Positions 43,186 through 53,400 of a stretch of 64,000 nt of DNA are shown piece after piece. The stretch's first letter is position 1, and each line of letters starts with the position of its first letter. The DNA lies in assembly GCA_948567375.1 (NCBI GenBank), contig OX419759.1, positions 22,350,744 to 22,414,743 of the forward strand. Direction: 5' to 3'. Below the pieces are notes generated by a model. That model searched no databases. It saw only the letters and a program-made list of their open reading frames with translations, and had not been told where the DNA came from. The translations under genes were made by a program, and so were the position numbers. The stretch is from Lunularia cruciata (lineage: Eukaryota > Streptophyta > Marchantiopsida > Lunulariales > Lunulariaceae).

Positions 43186-45936
43186 CCTACCAATACACTA
43201 TATATAGGTGGAGGAACTGGCACCAATGAAGATTGATGTCATTCAATGAAGACCACTTGGCATTATAGATAGAGAAAAACTATGACAAAATGGTGGTTGT
43301 TTCTATTATTGCCAAATTAAACATTGCATTGTTGAATATCTACTCAAGAATGTGCGACCTTGGCAAGTTGCCCAGATGGAATTTGTGGAGCAAAATAATC
43401 AAAGGGAAAAGGAATCCCAATAAGAGATTTTGAGCTGCCTATTAGGAATTTGATTAGTTCCAATGGGATTGAAAGCTCAACCCATGCAAGTTTGCTTCAC
43501 ATGCGAGGTACAATATCCGATTATGGTTGTAGGATTTTTTTTGATTTTGGAAGTTCAAAAAATTACTTGTCCATGCAATTAGCAAAGGAATTATGTATTC
43601 TTATCAAGCCAGTAATTGAGAGTAGATTGATGATGGTGGATGGTAAAAGGGTTCTATATTCCGTATCTTGCATCTTGTTACCTTCAAGATTGGTAAGGAG
43701 TATTTGGAGTGTATGAGGTTTGTTGTAGCACCTTTGCACTATGATATCATTCTAGGTCTACCTTTGCTTGAACGTCACAAGGTTCAATTTGATTGAAACT
43801 GACAATAAATTCAAGTACAACACCAAGGTAGGAATTCCCGATTAGGTTGTTTGGTACCTTTGAATACGACACCTAAGAAAAGTTAGTCCCAAGATGGGAA
43901 GTTTGTTGGGAAGCTAGACATAGAGCAAGCCTTGAAGGGAGATGAGTCCCAAGATGGGAAGTTTGTCAAGAAGCAACCATGGAGCAAGCTTTGAAGAGAG
44001 ATGAGTCCATAGATGGGAGAACTGTTTGTAGTTTGAACTACAAATTGCCTTTTGGCAGAAGGAAGTTACCTTCTTGGGTCACAAGATCTCATCAAAGGAG
44101 ATCAAGATGGAAGAGGAGAAAATCAAGGCCATTATTGATTGGCCTACTCTAAATGATGCTTTAGAAGTATGGGAATTAATGGATTGGTCAACTTTTACCA
44201 ACGGTTCATCCACTATTATGCCCATGTGGCCAAGCCACCAACTGATCTCTTGGAGAAGAACTCAAGCTTTCAATAGATCACCAAGCACAAAGAATTGTTC
44301 CATAAGTTGAAACATATGGTATCCTCAAGACCAATTCTTCAACCATATGATCCTCAACTACCTTGTGTAGTTGATTTTGATGCTTCTAACTTTGCAATTG
44401 GAGTCGTGTTGCAATAGGAATTCCCAGATGGATTACATCCCATTGCCTTTGTGTCTTGCCAACTAAATATAGCTGAACAGAATTACTTTGTTTGAGATTG
44501 GGAACAACTAGCAATGGTATATGCCACCAAGATATGGAGGCATTATCTCTTGGAGAAAAAAATGATTATGCAAACTAATCACAACCCTTTGTTGCATACC
44601 TTACACTTGGAGCACATAAAGAGTAGACATCATTGATGGGAGGAACAACTGCAATTTTTTTGACATCAAACTTGAGTACAAACCTGGTCGGTTCCATGTT
44701 ATCCTTGATGCCCTATCACAAAAACCTGATTTGAAGTCTCTTCCTCTCATTACAATGGCAATAACAATGGTATGAGCTGACTCCAAAGTCCAATTTGAGT
44801 TTAAGATAGCTCTATAACAAGATCTTTTCTTTTAGATAGTACAAGGTTGTCTTGCAACATGTGACAAAGAATACAACACTTTCTCTTACAAGGAAGGCCT
44901 TCTATTTTATGAGAACCGGATTTATGTTCCAGACAAGGATGATCTCCAACTTGTATGCCTCTAGGAAGCCCATGATGTAATAATCATTGGTCACATGGAT
45001 GTGGACAAGACCTTGGGTACTCTCCAATGCCAATGGTGGTGGCCCAGCATGACACAAGATGTTCAACAATTTGTCCAATTGTGTGAAAGTTGCCAATGCA
45101 ACAAGGCCAACAACCAAAAACTGAGTGGACTCCTTCAACCACTTCCCATTCCATTGGCTTGATGGGAACATGTGAGCTTGGATCTCATCACATCCTTGCC
45201 CAAGACAAAGCAAGGTCACATAGCAATCATTGTCTTTGTGGATAAGCTTAGTAAGCAAATCTATTTGGCACCAACCTTTGATCTCTTGGATGCTCCAACA
45301 TTAGTGCAAATCTACTTCAACAATGTCTTTAAGCATCATGGGATGCCATGTGTACTGATCTCCGATTGGGATCCTTGATTCACTAGAAAGTTTTGGCAAG
45401 CTTTCTTCCATATACTTGGCACCAAGCTTGCTTTCTCCACGACCTATCATCCTCAAACTGATGGACAAACTAAACATGCAAATTGCACCTTGGAGGATAT
45501 TCTTTGTGCCTTTGTCAACATTTACCATACCAATTGTGATGAATGTCTTGCAACTGCAGAGTTTGCATACAATAATTCCAAATAGGTAAGCACCAAATTC
45601 TCTCCTTTCTTCCTCAATTTTGGCCAAGATCAACTTGTTCTAGATTCCTTTCATTCTCCTCCCCCATCTTATGTCCCTCAACCTTCTTGAACACCATATC
45701 CCAATCTCTCCAACAAGCCAATTCCACCTACTTGTTGCCCAAAATTGTCCAAAAAAAATATGTAGACCACCATTGTCGTGATCTTACCTTTCAAGTTGGT
45801 GATAAAGTCATGTTTTTGTCTAATTACCTACCTCCCCCTTGATACCCAAGTCTATAAACTTGATTCTAATTGGATAGGACCCTTTGAGGTCACACAAATC
45901 ATTTCTCATGTTGCTTATCAACTTGCTTTCCTTAGT
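43186..45936 (+). pseudogene. B3 gag end, protease, RNase H and integrase remnants
   Basis: Starts CCTACCAATACACTATATATAGG, corresponding to B2 gag at about 34936. It contains a zinc-knuckle remnant near 43300, protease at 43450-43790 (RIFFDFGSSKNYLSM, active site altered), the 22-codon repeat at 43860-44030, RT thumb (LGHKISSKEIKMEEEKIKAI) at about 44074, RNase H at about 44350-44720 and integrase from about 44880 (GMPCVLISDWDP at 45340-45375). The RT palm is deleted. It is interrupted at 45936 by C4. Confidence 0.82.
43860..44030 (+). repeat. Tandem 66-bp (22-codon) repeat in B3 pol spacer
   Basis: Two to three imperfect units with GATGAGTCC(A/C)AAGATGGGAAG and GAGCAAGC(C/T)TTGAAG, matching the repeat in B1 at 6400-6600. 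It lies between protease and RT in both copies. Confidence 0.65.
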
Positions 45937-46742
45937 TGTGACAACCCGGCAAATATCACTTTTGCGGTAATCAGGTAAGTAAAGTTTGTTCCCACAGAGA
46001 TATGGGTCAGAATTGGTCAGATACAAAGCAAAGTAACAATTTCAGTTCTTCTTGGTTGCGTCTTTAATCTCTCAGGTAGAAACCACACCCAAATAGAGTA
46101 CCAAACACTGATTGGCAATCTTGTCATAAATTCACACTCCATAATCACAACTCCATCAAATCTTTCCAAACAATCTTGATTGTGATGATTCAGGCTCTCC
46201 CAAAAACGGCACTTCACTACAAAACAACTTCACCTCAGAATTGTGTTCCACCGCTCCACTGAAGGCACAACTTCCTTGATCAAAATTGCTTCACATCAAC
46301 TTCGCACTGCACTCACAAATGCAGACTACTACCAACACTACAATTCCTCTTAGATCTGTCAAGGCATTGCTTCGATTGCACTTCACTCAGGATCAAACAC
46401 ACAAAATGAAGATCAAGGTTGTGGAATCCAACATCCAACAAGCACACTGACTTGCACTTTGAATTTCTCCACACACTCACAAACACAAGTACAACATTGA
46501 TACTCGGAATCGAGCTCAAGCAACGAGCACTGCTTCACAGCACTTTGCTTTATCTATTCTCAAAAATTATGAGCACTGAACAACATCTCACTGCAAATGC
46601 CACTCTTAAGTAGTGAATTAATCGACAGTTCTAACAACTATACCGTTCTACAACAACTTTTCTAACTTGCAGATCCAAAATGACAATGCACCTCTTCATA
46701 TCCACCTCTTCATATTTGCCTCTTCATATCTCAAAACTGTTA
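45937..46742 (-). other. C4 3' non-coding block
   Basis: 3' block of about 806 bp after the C4 stop, colinear with those of the other copies. Three short CCTCTTCATAT units in tandem (46690-46730) are an extra feature of this copy. Confidence 0.7.
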
Positions 46743-49279
46743 CTAGTCCGATCCGATGTCTACTTTGTCATCGGCTTTCAAACCCGAACCCGAAGTAACT
46801 TTACTTCCTAATATTTTGTCCTTGAGTTTCACAACTCCCAATTCCTCCACTAATTCTAACACTTCTCCTTGCTGATTTGCAATTCCTATCATAATTAAGC
46901 CTTCTAAATCTCTATCTCCCGACCCACTCTTCTCTAATGTCTCCACTCGTAACTCCAAAGACATTTGTACTCCTATGTTATCTCCTTCGGGTTTTGCTCT
47001 AACATCTTTCTGAAGCTTTTCTATCTCTATTTTCACTAAATCTAATCTAATTGCAATATTATCTTCTACCTCTAAGATCTTTCTGTCTACACGAGTTCTG
47101 AGACTAATTAACAAGGCATTCATATCTGTATCCTTTGCTTGTCTTTGCCTTGTCTCCTGCACCAACAACTTCAACTCGTGCAGCCTCGTCTCTTCAATCC
47201 AAATGCTAGCCTCTGTACTTAACATTGCATTCATTTGGAGGACTATCTCCTTCAATGGCTCCAATCTTGTCTTTCTCTCACGTTCACGATCTCCGCCTCA
47301 AACTCAGCTTTCACCGACTCCTTCTCCTTCTCCTTCTCCACCTGATTACGAAGTAACTCTCGTAATTGGTCTTCTTCTCTGTATCGTGCCGCCAACTCTT
47401 GCTGCCAAAGTTGCTTCTTCTCCTTGACACTCTCCATCACCCTATTGAGCTCTTGATCCTTTGCAGCTACTCTTGCCATAGCATGGATTACCTCTACTCT
47501 TGAATCAGCAAATTGCTGCTTCAAGATCTCATACTCAGCTACTTATCTCTCCTTGGCTATGTCACTCTTCTTCACAAGATCCTCTCGATAACTGACTTCT
47601 CTCTTCAAGTCTTCAATTACCTGACTTCTCACCACTGCCTCCGCTTGCAGCACTTACCTTTCCTCCTCACCTTGGGTTATACTCTTCTTCAACTCCAAGT
47701 TTTCTTCTTCTAATCTGGTCAATACCTGCAATACAGTCTTTACCTCTAGACACTTTGATTGCATCTTGTTCTTCCTATGTTCTAACTTCACCAACAGAGG
47801 ACACACAACCTCCCACAAGTACTCCACTCCATTGCTCGGGGTTACTTCTTTTTGCGTGGCCACTTGTCTTCGTACTTTGTGTTCATCCGATACTCGCCTT
47901 CTTCTCTACAGTCTTCGTATCGAAGTCGACGCCTCACTTCCCAAGCTTTCACTTACCTCTTCTTTTGCCTTACTTGGCCTCGCTTCACACTTTGCCTTAC
48001 GTCTCGAGCGAACTCTTCTCTACATTGCGATCTTCTTCTCTTTGGGCACACTTACTTCGTCTTCCAACTATGTATTATCTTTAGCTTCACTTTCTGCTTG
48101 CACTTCTTCTTCTTTGTATTCTTTAGTAGCTGGCGCTGATGTCATTTCTCCCCCTTCATTGCTATCGCTACTTGTATCTCCACTCTGCAGCATTAGCTCA
48201 GGCTCCTCCTTGTGTTCTGAGTCTTCAGTCTTGAGCTCGGCATCACCTTCTGAGTCTTCGTCCTCCGACTCGATTACCACCATACCTCACCTCGAGTTGC
48301 CTCTCTGTGTCTTCCAAGGTTTCTTCATGTCTTCGGCGTCACCTTGCCAACTCCTCTTCTTTGTATTTGGGGTATTCACTGTGACCGCCACGTTCTTCCC
48401 TGTCTTTGTGTAGTAGTCATCGGTGCTCCTGATCTGCAAGATGTATTGTTGCTCCTTGACATCGACTTCTTTTTGCAAATCAGGATGGAAGTGCGACACC
48501 ATCCGAGTCCGCTCCGCCGAGTTCAGCAAATTGAGCCCGAGGTAGAAATGTGCTGCAAACGGCACAATGTAGTGTGGAGGCAACTTATCCCGCAAATTCC
48601 ACACCATCTTCCTTGTTCTCCCGTGGAAACACCTTGCCCAATTGATCGGTTCTCCTACAAATAGCTTGTGAAAGAACACCGCTTGGTGTTTCATCACATA
48701 AGTGGTTCTCTCCGGCTTCAGGATGGCCATCAATGCACTCACAATTCCTCTCTTCACATGGTCTTTGTAGCTCTCAACCTTGTACCCATTCTTAGTCCGC
48801 TTTGACGAGAAGGCATCTCTCACCTCCTGGGTCTCTTGAGCTATCTCTTCCTTTCCCAAGAACGTGGCCCCCTGCTCCAAGTCTGCTTCCTTCTTGAGTA
48901 CGAGTCTCCAATCCGACTCAGTCCAGCAAGCCGGATTTCCTCTCTTCCCTTCTTCCTCGAGTCCATCGAGACACTTGCTCTCAATGATTTATGTCATGAA
49001 ACCCAGAAAGCTCACATTCCGGTTCCATGCCAGAAATGTGATCCAAAGTCGGCTCAAGACTTTGATCCTAGCTATTACATCTAACCTCCAAATCGCATGA
49101 TTTCTCACTGCGAATTCAGAGTTCTTCTTTCCTCCTCCCATCTCTTCTGTCTTCTCACTATCTCTCGATTTCACTCTCGCAACTTCTCCCTTATGCACTA
49201 ACGCAATTCCAACTCTATTTCCATTCCCATGATCACCTGCAAGACGACTTCTCAACGGCGAAGGAAAATTACTTGACAT
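46743..49279 (-). pseudogene. C4 coding region: family C protein, broken
   Basis: About 840 codons end to end. Blocks: 49260-48989 (MSSNFPSPLRSRLAGD, AIWRLDVIARIKVLSRLWIT); 48880-48287, the longest intact block (FLGKEEIAQETQEVRDAF, QAVFFHKLFVGEPINWARCF, KLPPHYIVPFAAHFYLGLNLL, QYILQIRSTDDYYTKTGKN); 48283-48068 acidic linker; 47863-47654 (CPLLVKLEHRKNKMQ); 47524-47252 coiled coil; 47264-46743 (RLHELKLLVQETRQRQ, KKLQKDV-type helices, C-terminus ADDKVDIGSD). Breaks near 48970, 48285, 48060, 47640 and 47260. Unknown function. It could be a nucleic-acid or particle protein, or a captured host gene. Confidence 0.75.
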
Positions 49280-49699
49280 TTCGTCGTTGTAAGTTTGATT
49301 TTTATAGAGTTGCGCTTCTTTGTCTTTCTTTCACTTCGAGTTTCTACCAAGAAATCACACCTCCTGCATGCACCTGTCATTGTCAATCAACCTTCGCACG
49401 TATGGGCCACCGGTTTTTGAACGGTCTCTTCTTGCATTTCTCCCCCCGACGAACGGTTGTTAGACTATCTTCGCCTTGGGTTGAGCTCCCCCCGATACGA
49501 AGACAATTTACTTTGGGTTGTATGCTGATAGGGCATTTCCGAGTACTTTGCCTTATGAACCAAAGTCACTTTACTTTGGGTTTCATCCCAAAGACTCTTT
49601 TCTTTGCCTTCTTCGGTCATATAGGTGCAATCCAACTTCTCTATACACTTCTTCTTCTTTATTTTGAAAAAAACAAAAAAATGTGGGCACCACACTAGT

Positions 49700-50026
49700 C
49701 ATATGCACATCCACTGTATCTTTCATATTTCCAAGTTGAAAACCTTTATTCCCAATCTGTCTTCTTTTTCCTCTTGTGTCCAAACTCCTCCTCCTCCCAT
49801 CCCTATCAACAATCATGTGGAATATAGAGTTGATTGTATCCTTGCATGTCATTACATTCAATGAGGCTGCCGACAACATATGGAGTACAAGGTCCTTTGG
49901 AAAGTGTATCCTCTTGATGATGCCACATGGGAACTTCTTTCTCATCTCCAAAATGCACAAATGGCCATCCAAGAGTTTGAAGCTTCAATGGTGACAAGGA
50001 CGTCACCAACTAGCAGTGGGAGAATA
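49700..50026 (+). pseudogene. B3 integrase tail and chromodomain
   Basis: Resumes after C4 with ...SYAHPLYLSYFQVE (HPVFHVSKLK in intact copies), then the proline-rich hinge and a decayed chromodomain (YKVLWKVYPLDDATWELLSHLQNAQMAIQEFEAS at about 49880-49990). At the position of the B2 stop it has TGT (Cys). The LTR-proximal purine tract is CAGTGGGAGAATA. Confidence 0.78.
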
Positions 50027-50419
50027 TGTAATAATATGGAGTTTAGCAAAAAATTTAGTTAGGACTAACAAAGTAGCAAATAGGCCAAATTAGCCCAGAA
50101 TTACAAAAGTATCCAAGAAGCTTCTTGGGTAGGTTAGCTTGCACTCCAAGTAAGTAACTTCTAGAAGAAAGCTTCTAGAAGCTTCCAACTAGCTTAGCTA
50201 GCAAGCCAAGTAGGCGGCTTCTAGAAGGAAGCTTCTTGAGAAGTTTCTTGGTTAACTTGGCTTACACTCCAAGAAAGTGGCTCAAGGAAGCTTCTTAAGA
50301 AGCTTCTCAAGAGCCTTGTATACTCAAAGTTCATGCTAGGCTTTTGGAGTTTCCCACACTCAAGTGTCCCAAAATGATCTTCCATTCTCCTATTTCTCTC
50401 TCGGTCTTGGTCTTCTACA
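50027..50419 (+). repeat. 3' LTR of B3
   Basis: 393 bp from TGTAATAATATGGAG to GTCTTCTACA, followed by ATGAG and family D integrase. It shares GTAGCAAATAGGCCAAATTAGCC with the 5' LTR at 9475 and with the truncated B1 LTR, which marks them as one subfamily distinct from B2. Confidence 0.88.
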
Positions 50420-51589
50420 ATGAGACATCATGAGTATGTTTTGGTTATAGTGGAGCACTTCTCCAAGTGGGTTGGGTTGGTGGTACTTCTTGACAAGTCC
50501 AATGAAGGGATGGCTTACTCATTCCTAGATTGGGTTCTTAGTCATTTTAGTACACCAATTGAGGTTTTGACTGATCAAGGTATAGAGTTCTTAGGAGAAT
50601 TTTAGGTCTTGTATGATAAGGCCTTGATTGATCATCATACTACCTCCTAAGATCACCTTGAGTTAGATGGTTTAGAAGAGAGAGTGGTTTAGATGATGAA
50701 GAGAAGATTGCATAAGTATGGTTTGCAAAGAGGCCACTTGGGAGATTGGAGTCTCCAAATACCTTGTTTGGCCATGGGCTATTGGTTTAGTTGGCAAGCC
50801 TTCTTAGCATCCTTATCTCCTTACTTTCTACTCTATGGACAAGATCTTCATTTACTTTTAGCCATTCGTCAAGATGTTGCTATAATTTTGGACTTGTATG
50901 ATCTAGATATGTGGATGAGCACTTGTTCTCAACGAGCATAGGTCTTTTGGAGAGTGATGCTTATAGCCTTTGAAAACTTGGCAATTTCTTAGCATAAGAA
51001 TACCCTACGTTATGCTATTGTTTGAGGAGGAGGTTATAGACCCTTGATCCATCAATTTCATCCAAGTGACTATGTATATCTACAATAGACAACACTAACG
51101 ACACTTGATGTTACTACAGGCTGCACTATCTTTAGAGTGCATGAGGTTTTGCCTTCTGGAGTCCTAATGTTGGAAGGACATGATGATGTTGTTTGGAAGG
51201 ATCATGTGCACCATGCCATATCCCAATCATTGATAGCACTATGGACCCAAGCTTGGCAATTGTATGTGCAAGCTTGCAGTGTATGTTATGTGGCTCTTTT
51301 AGTGGAGTTGCTACTATGTTGGTGTGTGATAGTTGTTTGAAAGGATGGCATACGGTATGTTTGACTCCTCCTCTTAGGGTGGTTCCTCAAGGACAATTGT
51401 TATGTCTTAGATTTACTTGATATATAGCTAGTTCACCCTTTATGTGGTGTAGATTCCAAACATGTGACTAACAATAGGGCTCAATAGCACCTAATTTCTT
51501 GATCTTTGCCCACCATAGGGTATACCATATACTTAGATTAGATGGCTATCTGCAATTAGAGGGACCTAAATGCTAGCTGGGGGAGCAAT
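50420..51589 (+). pseudogene. Family D integrase core with C-terminal PHD-type finger
   Basis: Second half of the D element. Integrase core: YVLVIVEHFSKWVGLV, EVLTDQGIEFLGEF (second catalytic Asp, about 50570), DHLELDGLEERVV (third acidic residue, about 50665-50690), then FLASLSPYFLLYGQD and TTLDVTTGCTIFRVHEVLPSGV. After a frameshift near 51210 comes a Cys/His cluster at about 51280-51417: CMLC...CDSC...HTVC...LC, the C4HC-type spacing of a PHD finger with the last Cys disturbed. PHD fingers read histone tails, so this may play the targeting role chromodomains play in family B. Several stops make it a dead copy. Confidence 0.72.
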
Positions 51590-52141
51590 TGTGGCACTTT
51601 AGAGTTCATGTATGAGTTATGTGATTTTTGCTTCTATAGTATATGATGTTGACAATAATATATGTTGTGTAATGATGTATATATGCACAACAATTGTCAT
51701 GACATTTGTAGTGCCAAAGTTAGGTTGCTCGGACACTAGAGTGGTCGTGTTGGTAGTCGTAGGTATTTTCATATTTACTCATGGAGTACTTGTTGGCGGT
51801 CCTATTTTATGTTAGAGCTACTAAAAATGGTAGGACCCACTGTCACTTGCACCATTTGCACTATTGGATATGTCATCAATGGCATTGTTAGGGCTGGAGA
51901 TCTAGGTCAAGCATAGGGGTATAACTTTGAAGTGCAGCTCTAGAGAGCTCACTTCTATAATGTTGAGCCTTTGAGTTCTTGGCTATGGTGGATAGAGGCC
52001 AATGAGCATCACTTGGAGTCTCTCAGCTAGACTGAGTGTGGTTTGACTGTAATCAATGTCCAATTGTTTGCAAAGTGTTGAGTGAAGGATCAAATACCAA
52101 TTTGTTTAAGTGTGATTCAAGTGAAAGAACAAATTGATTAA
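51590..52141 (+). repeat. Probable 3' LTR of family D
   Basis: Preceded by the purine tract CTAGCTGGGGGAGCAAT and starting TGTGGCACTTTAGAGTTCAT, as expected for an LTR start. The same start recurs at 52142 (next entry), 552 bp later. The end of the LTR cannot be fixed because the 5' copy is outside the window. Confidence 0.55.
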
Positions 52142-52250
52142 TGTGGCACTTTAGAGTTCATGTATGACTTATGTGTGAGTTGTGTTTCTATAGTGTATGA
52201 TGTTGACAACAATGTATGTTGTGTAGCAATTTATATATGCACAACATTAA
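52142..52250 (+). repeat. Direct repeat of the D LTR start
   Basis: TGTGGCACTTTAGAGTTCATGTATGA... to TATATATGCACAACA repeats 51590-51700 with modest divergence, then similarity stops. It may be the start of a second, tandem LTR or a truncated neighbouring copy of the same family. Confidence 0.7.
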
Positions 52251-53400
52251 TTAATTGGTTTTATACTATATATTCAATATATTTTTATCTCTCTATTATT
52301 TTGTATCTTTCTTATGTGAGTTGCTATGATTGTTCTTTTTCTTGTGCTACTTTCTAGTTACATTTTCTTTGTTTTTTTAAATTTCTCTAGAGTTTGCATT
52401 CTTTGATTCATTTTCCTTGGAAGATTTCTTGCCTTTTTTGTTACCTCATCGCTAGTTATATATTTTTTTCTTCTATTTCTTGGAGTTGGTATTCTTTGAT
52501 TCATTTTTCTTGGCAGCTTTCTTGCCTATCTTTTTAGCTATAATTGTTTGTAGTTCAATGTTGTTCTTTTCTAATGATCAAATTTTTTTTGTCAATACTT
52601 GTCCTATCTTTTGATCTGACAGGTTTTTGCACTCTAATTTTGCATTCTCTCAATGCTTCCTATTGGCCTTTTTGGTTGCTTATTGTTTGATTCTTCCTGT
52701 ACATATCTCTTTGTAAACTCCTTTCATTGTCCTACTTTCTTTGTTCTTCTTTCACAATGTTCTTTGATTTTTCTCTACTTTTGGTGATTTTTTTTCTTCC
52801 TTCTTGGTACAATGCTTTTCTTTAATACCACATGATGTACTTCATCTCCTTTCATGTCCTAGCTTTTCTATTGGCTGTTTCTTATTGTCTATTTTTTGTT
52901 GTTGATGTCTTTTCTCTCTTCTTTTGGTGGTCTTCTTCTCTTCCTCCTCAGTATTATGCTTTTACTTTGTACTTCTTAATGTACTTCATCTCCTTCTACT
53001 TTCATATCTCCTTGTTTTTCTACTTCTTGTTTCCTACTATCTACTTTTTGTTGTTGATGTCTTTTTGTACTCTTGTTTTGATAGTTTCATTTCAGCTCCT
53101 GTATACTTGATCTATTCTAGTCTATTTTGTTACTTTATTAAACATGCTATTCATCTATATAATGGATACTAGTTCCTGAGTTCTTTGATCTGCTTTCATT
53201 TGTACTATCTAGTACCAGATCTCTTGTTCTTAGATTTCTTGTTCTTCAATCTACTTCTACTTTCATATCCCACTCATATGCACTACGAATGCCAAATCTC
53301 CCATTATTCAAGTGATTGTTGTTCTCATCTGCTATATTGTAGTTCTTATCTTTGCACCAAGGTCTTTATTTTTTACCTAGTCTAGAGTTACTAGCACAAT
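52251..53400. other. Pyrimidine-rich spacer with internal repetition
   Basis: The plus strand is strongly T/C-rich with few purine runs over more than 1 kb. Within it a block of about 80 bp (ATGTACTTCATCTCCTTTC... TTTTTGTTGTTGATGTCTTT) occurs at about 52831 and again at about 52979, a period of about 148 bp. The open frames here are low-complexity (Phe/Ser/Leu-rich) and follow from the base bias, so none is called. It may be leader or untranslated sequence of an old D-type element. Confidence 0.5.

Larger units (their letters stand above)
45937..49694 (-). mobile_element. Element C4: complete family C copy, 3758 bp
   Basis: The cleanest single copy of family C. It is flanked by TTAGT (45932-45936) and CTAGT (49695-49699), a 5-bp duplication with one change, inside B3 integrase; joining the flanks restores the B order (CTTAGTCATATGCACATCC). 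Ends in element direction: TGTGGTGCCCACATTTTTTT and CCGGGTTGTCACA. Layout: leader of about 434 bp, coding region 49260-46743, 3' block 46742-45937. No LTRs, no long terminal inverted repeat, no RT, integrase or transposase motif. Confidence 0.9.
9475..50419 (+). mobile_element. Element B3: chromovirus inserted in family D, now carrying nested elements
   Basis: Outer limits are set by the 5-bp duplication ATGAG at 9470-9474 and 50420-50424, located inside the integrase frame of D. LTRs are 9475-9876 and 50027-50419. The internal region survives as gag 9877-10617, gag end to integrase 43186-45936 and the integrase tail plus chromodomain 49695-50026. Everything else between these coordinates was inserted later. 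About 210 bp of gag, present in B2 at roughly 34727-34936, is missing between 10617 and 43186. The RT palm is also deleted, so B3 cannot be autonomous. Confidence 0.85.

Noticed and set aside
52832-53172. Two overlapping frames with Phe/Ser/Leu-rich, membrane-like translations.
   Set aside because: They arise from the pyrimidine bias of the strand and an internal repeat; no start context, splice pattern or family supports them.
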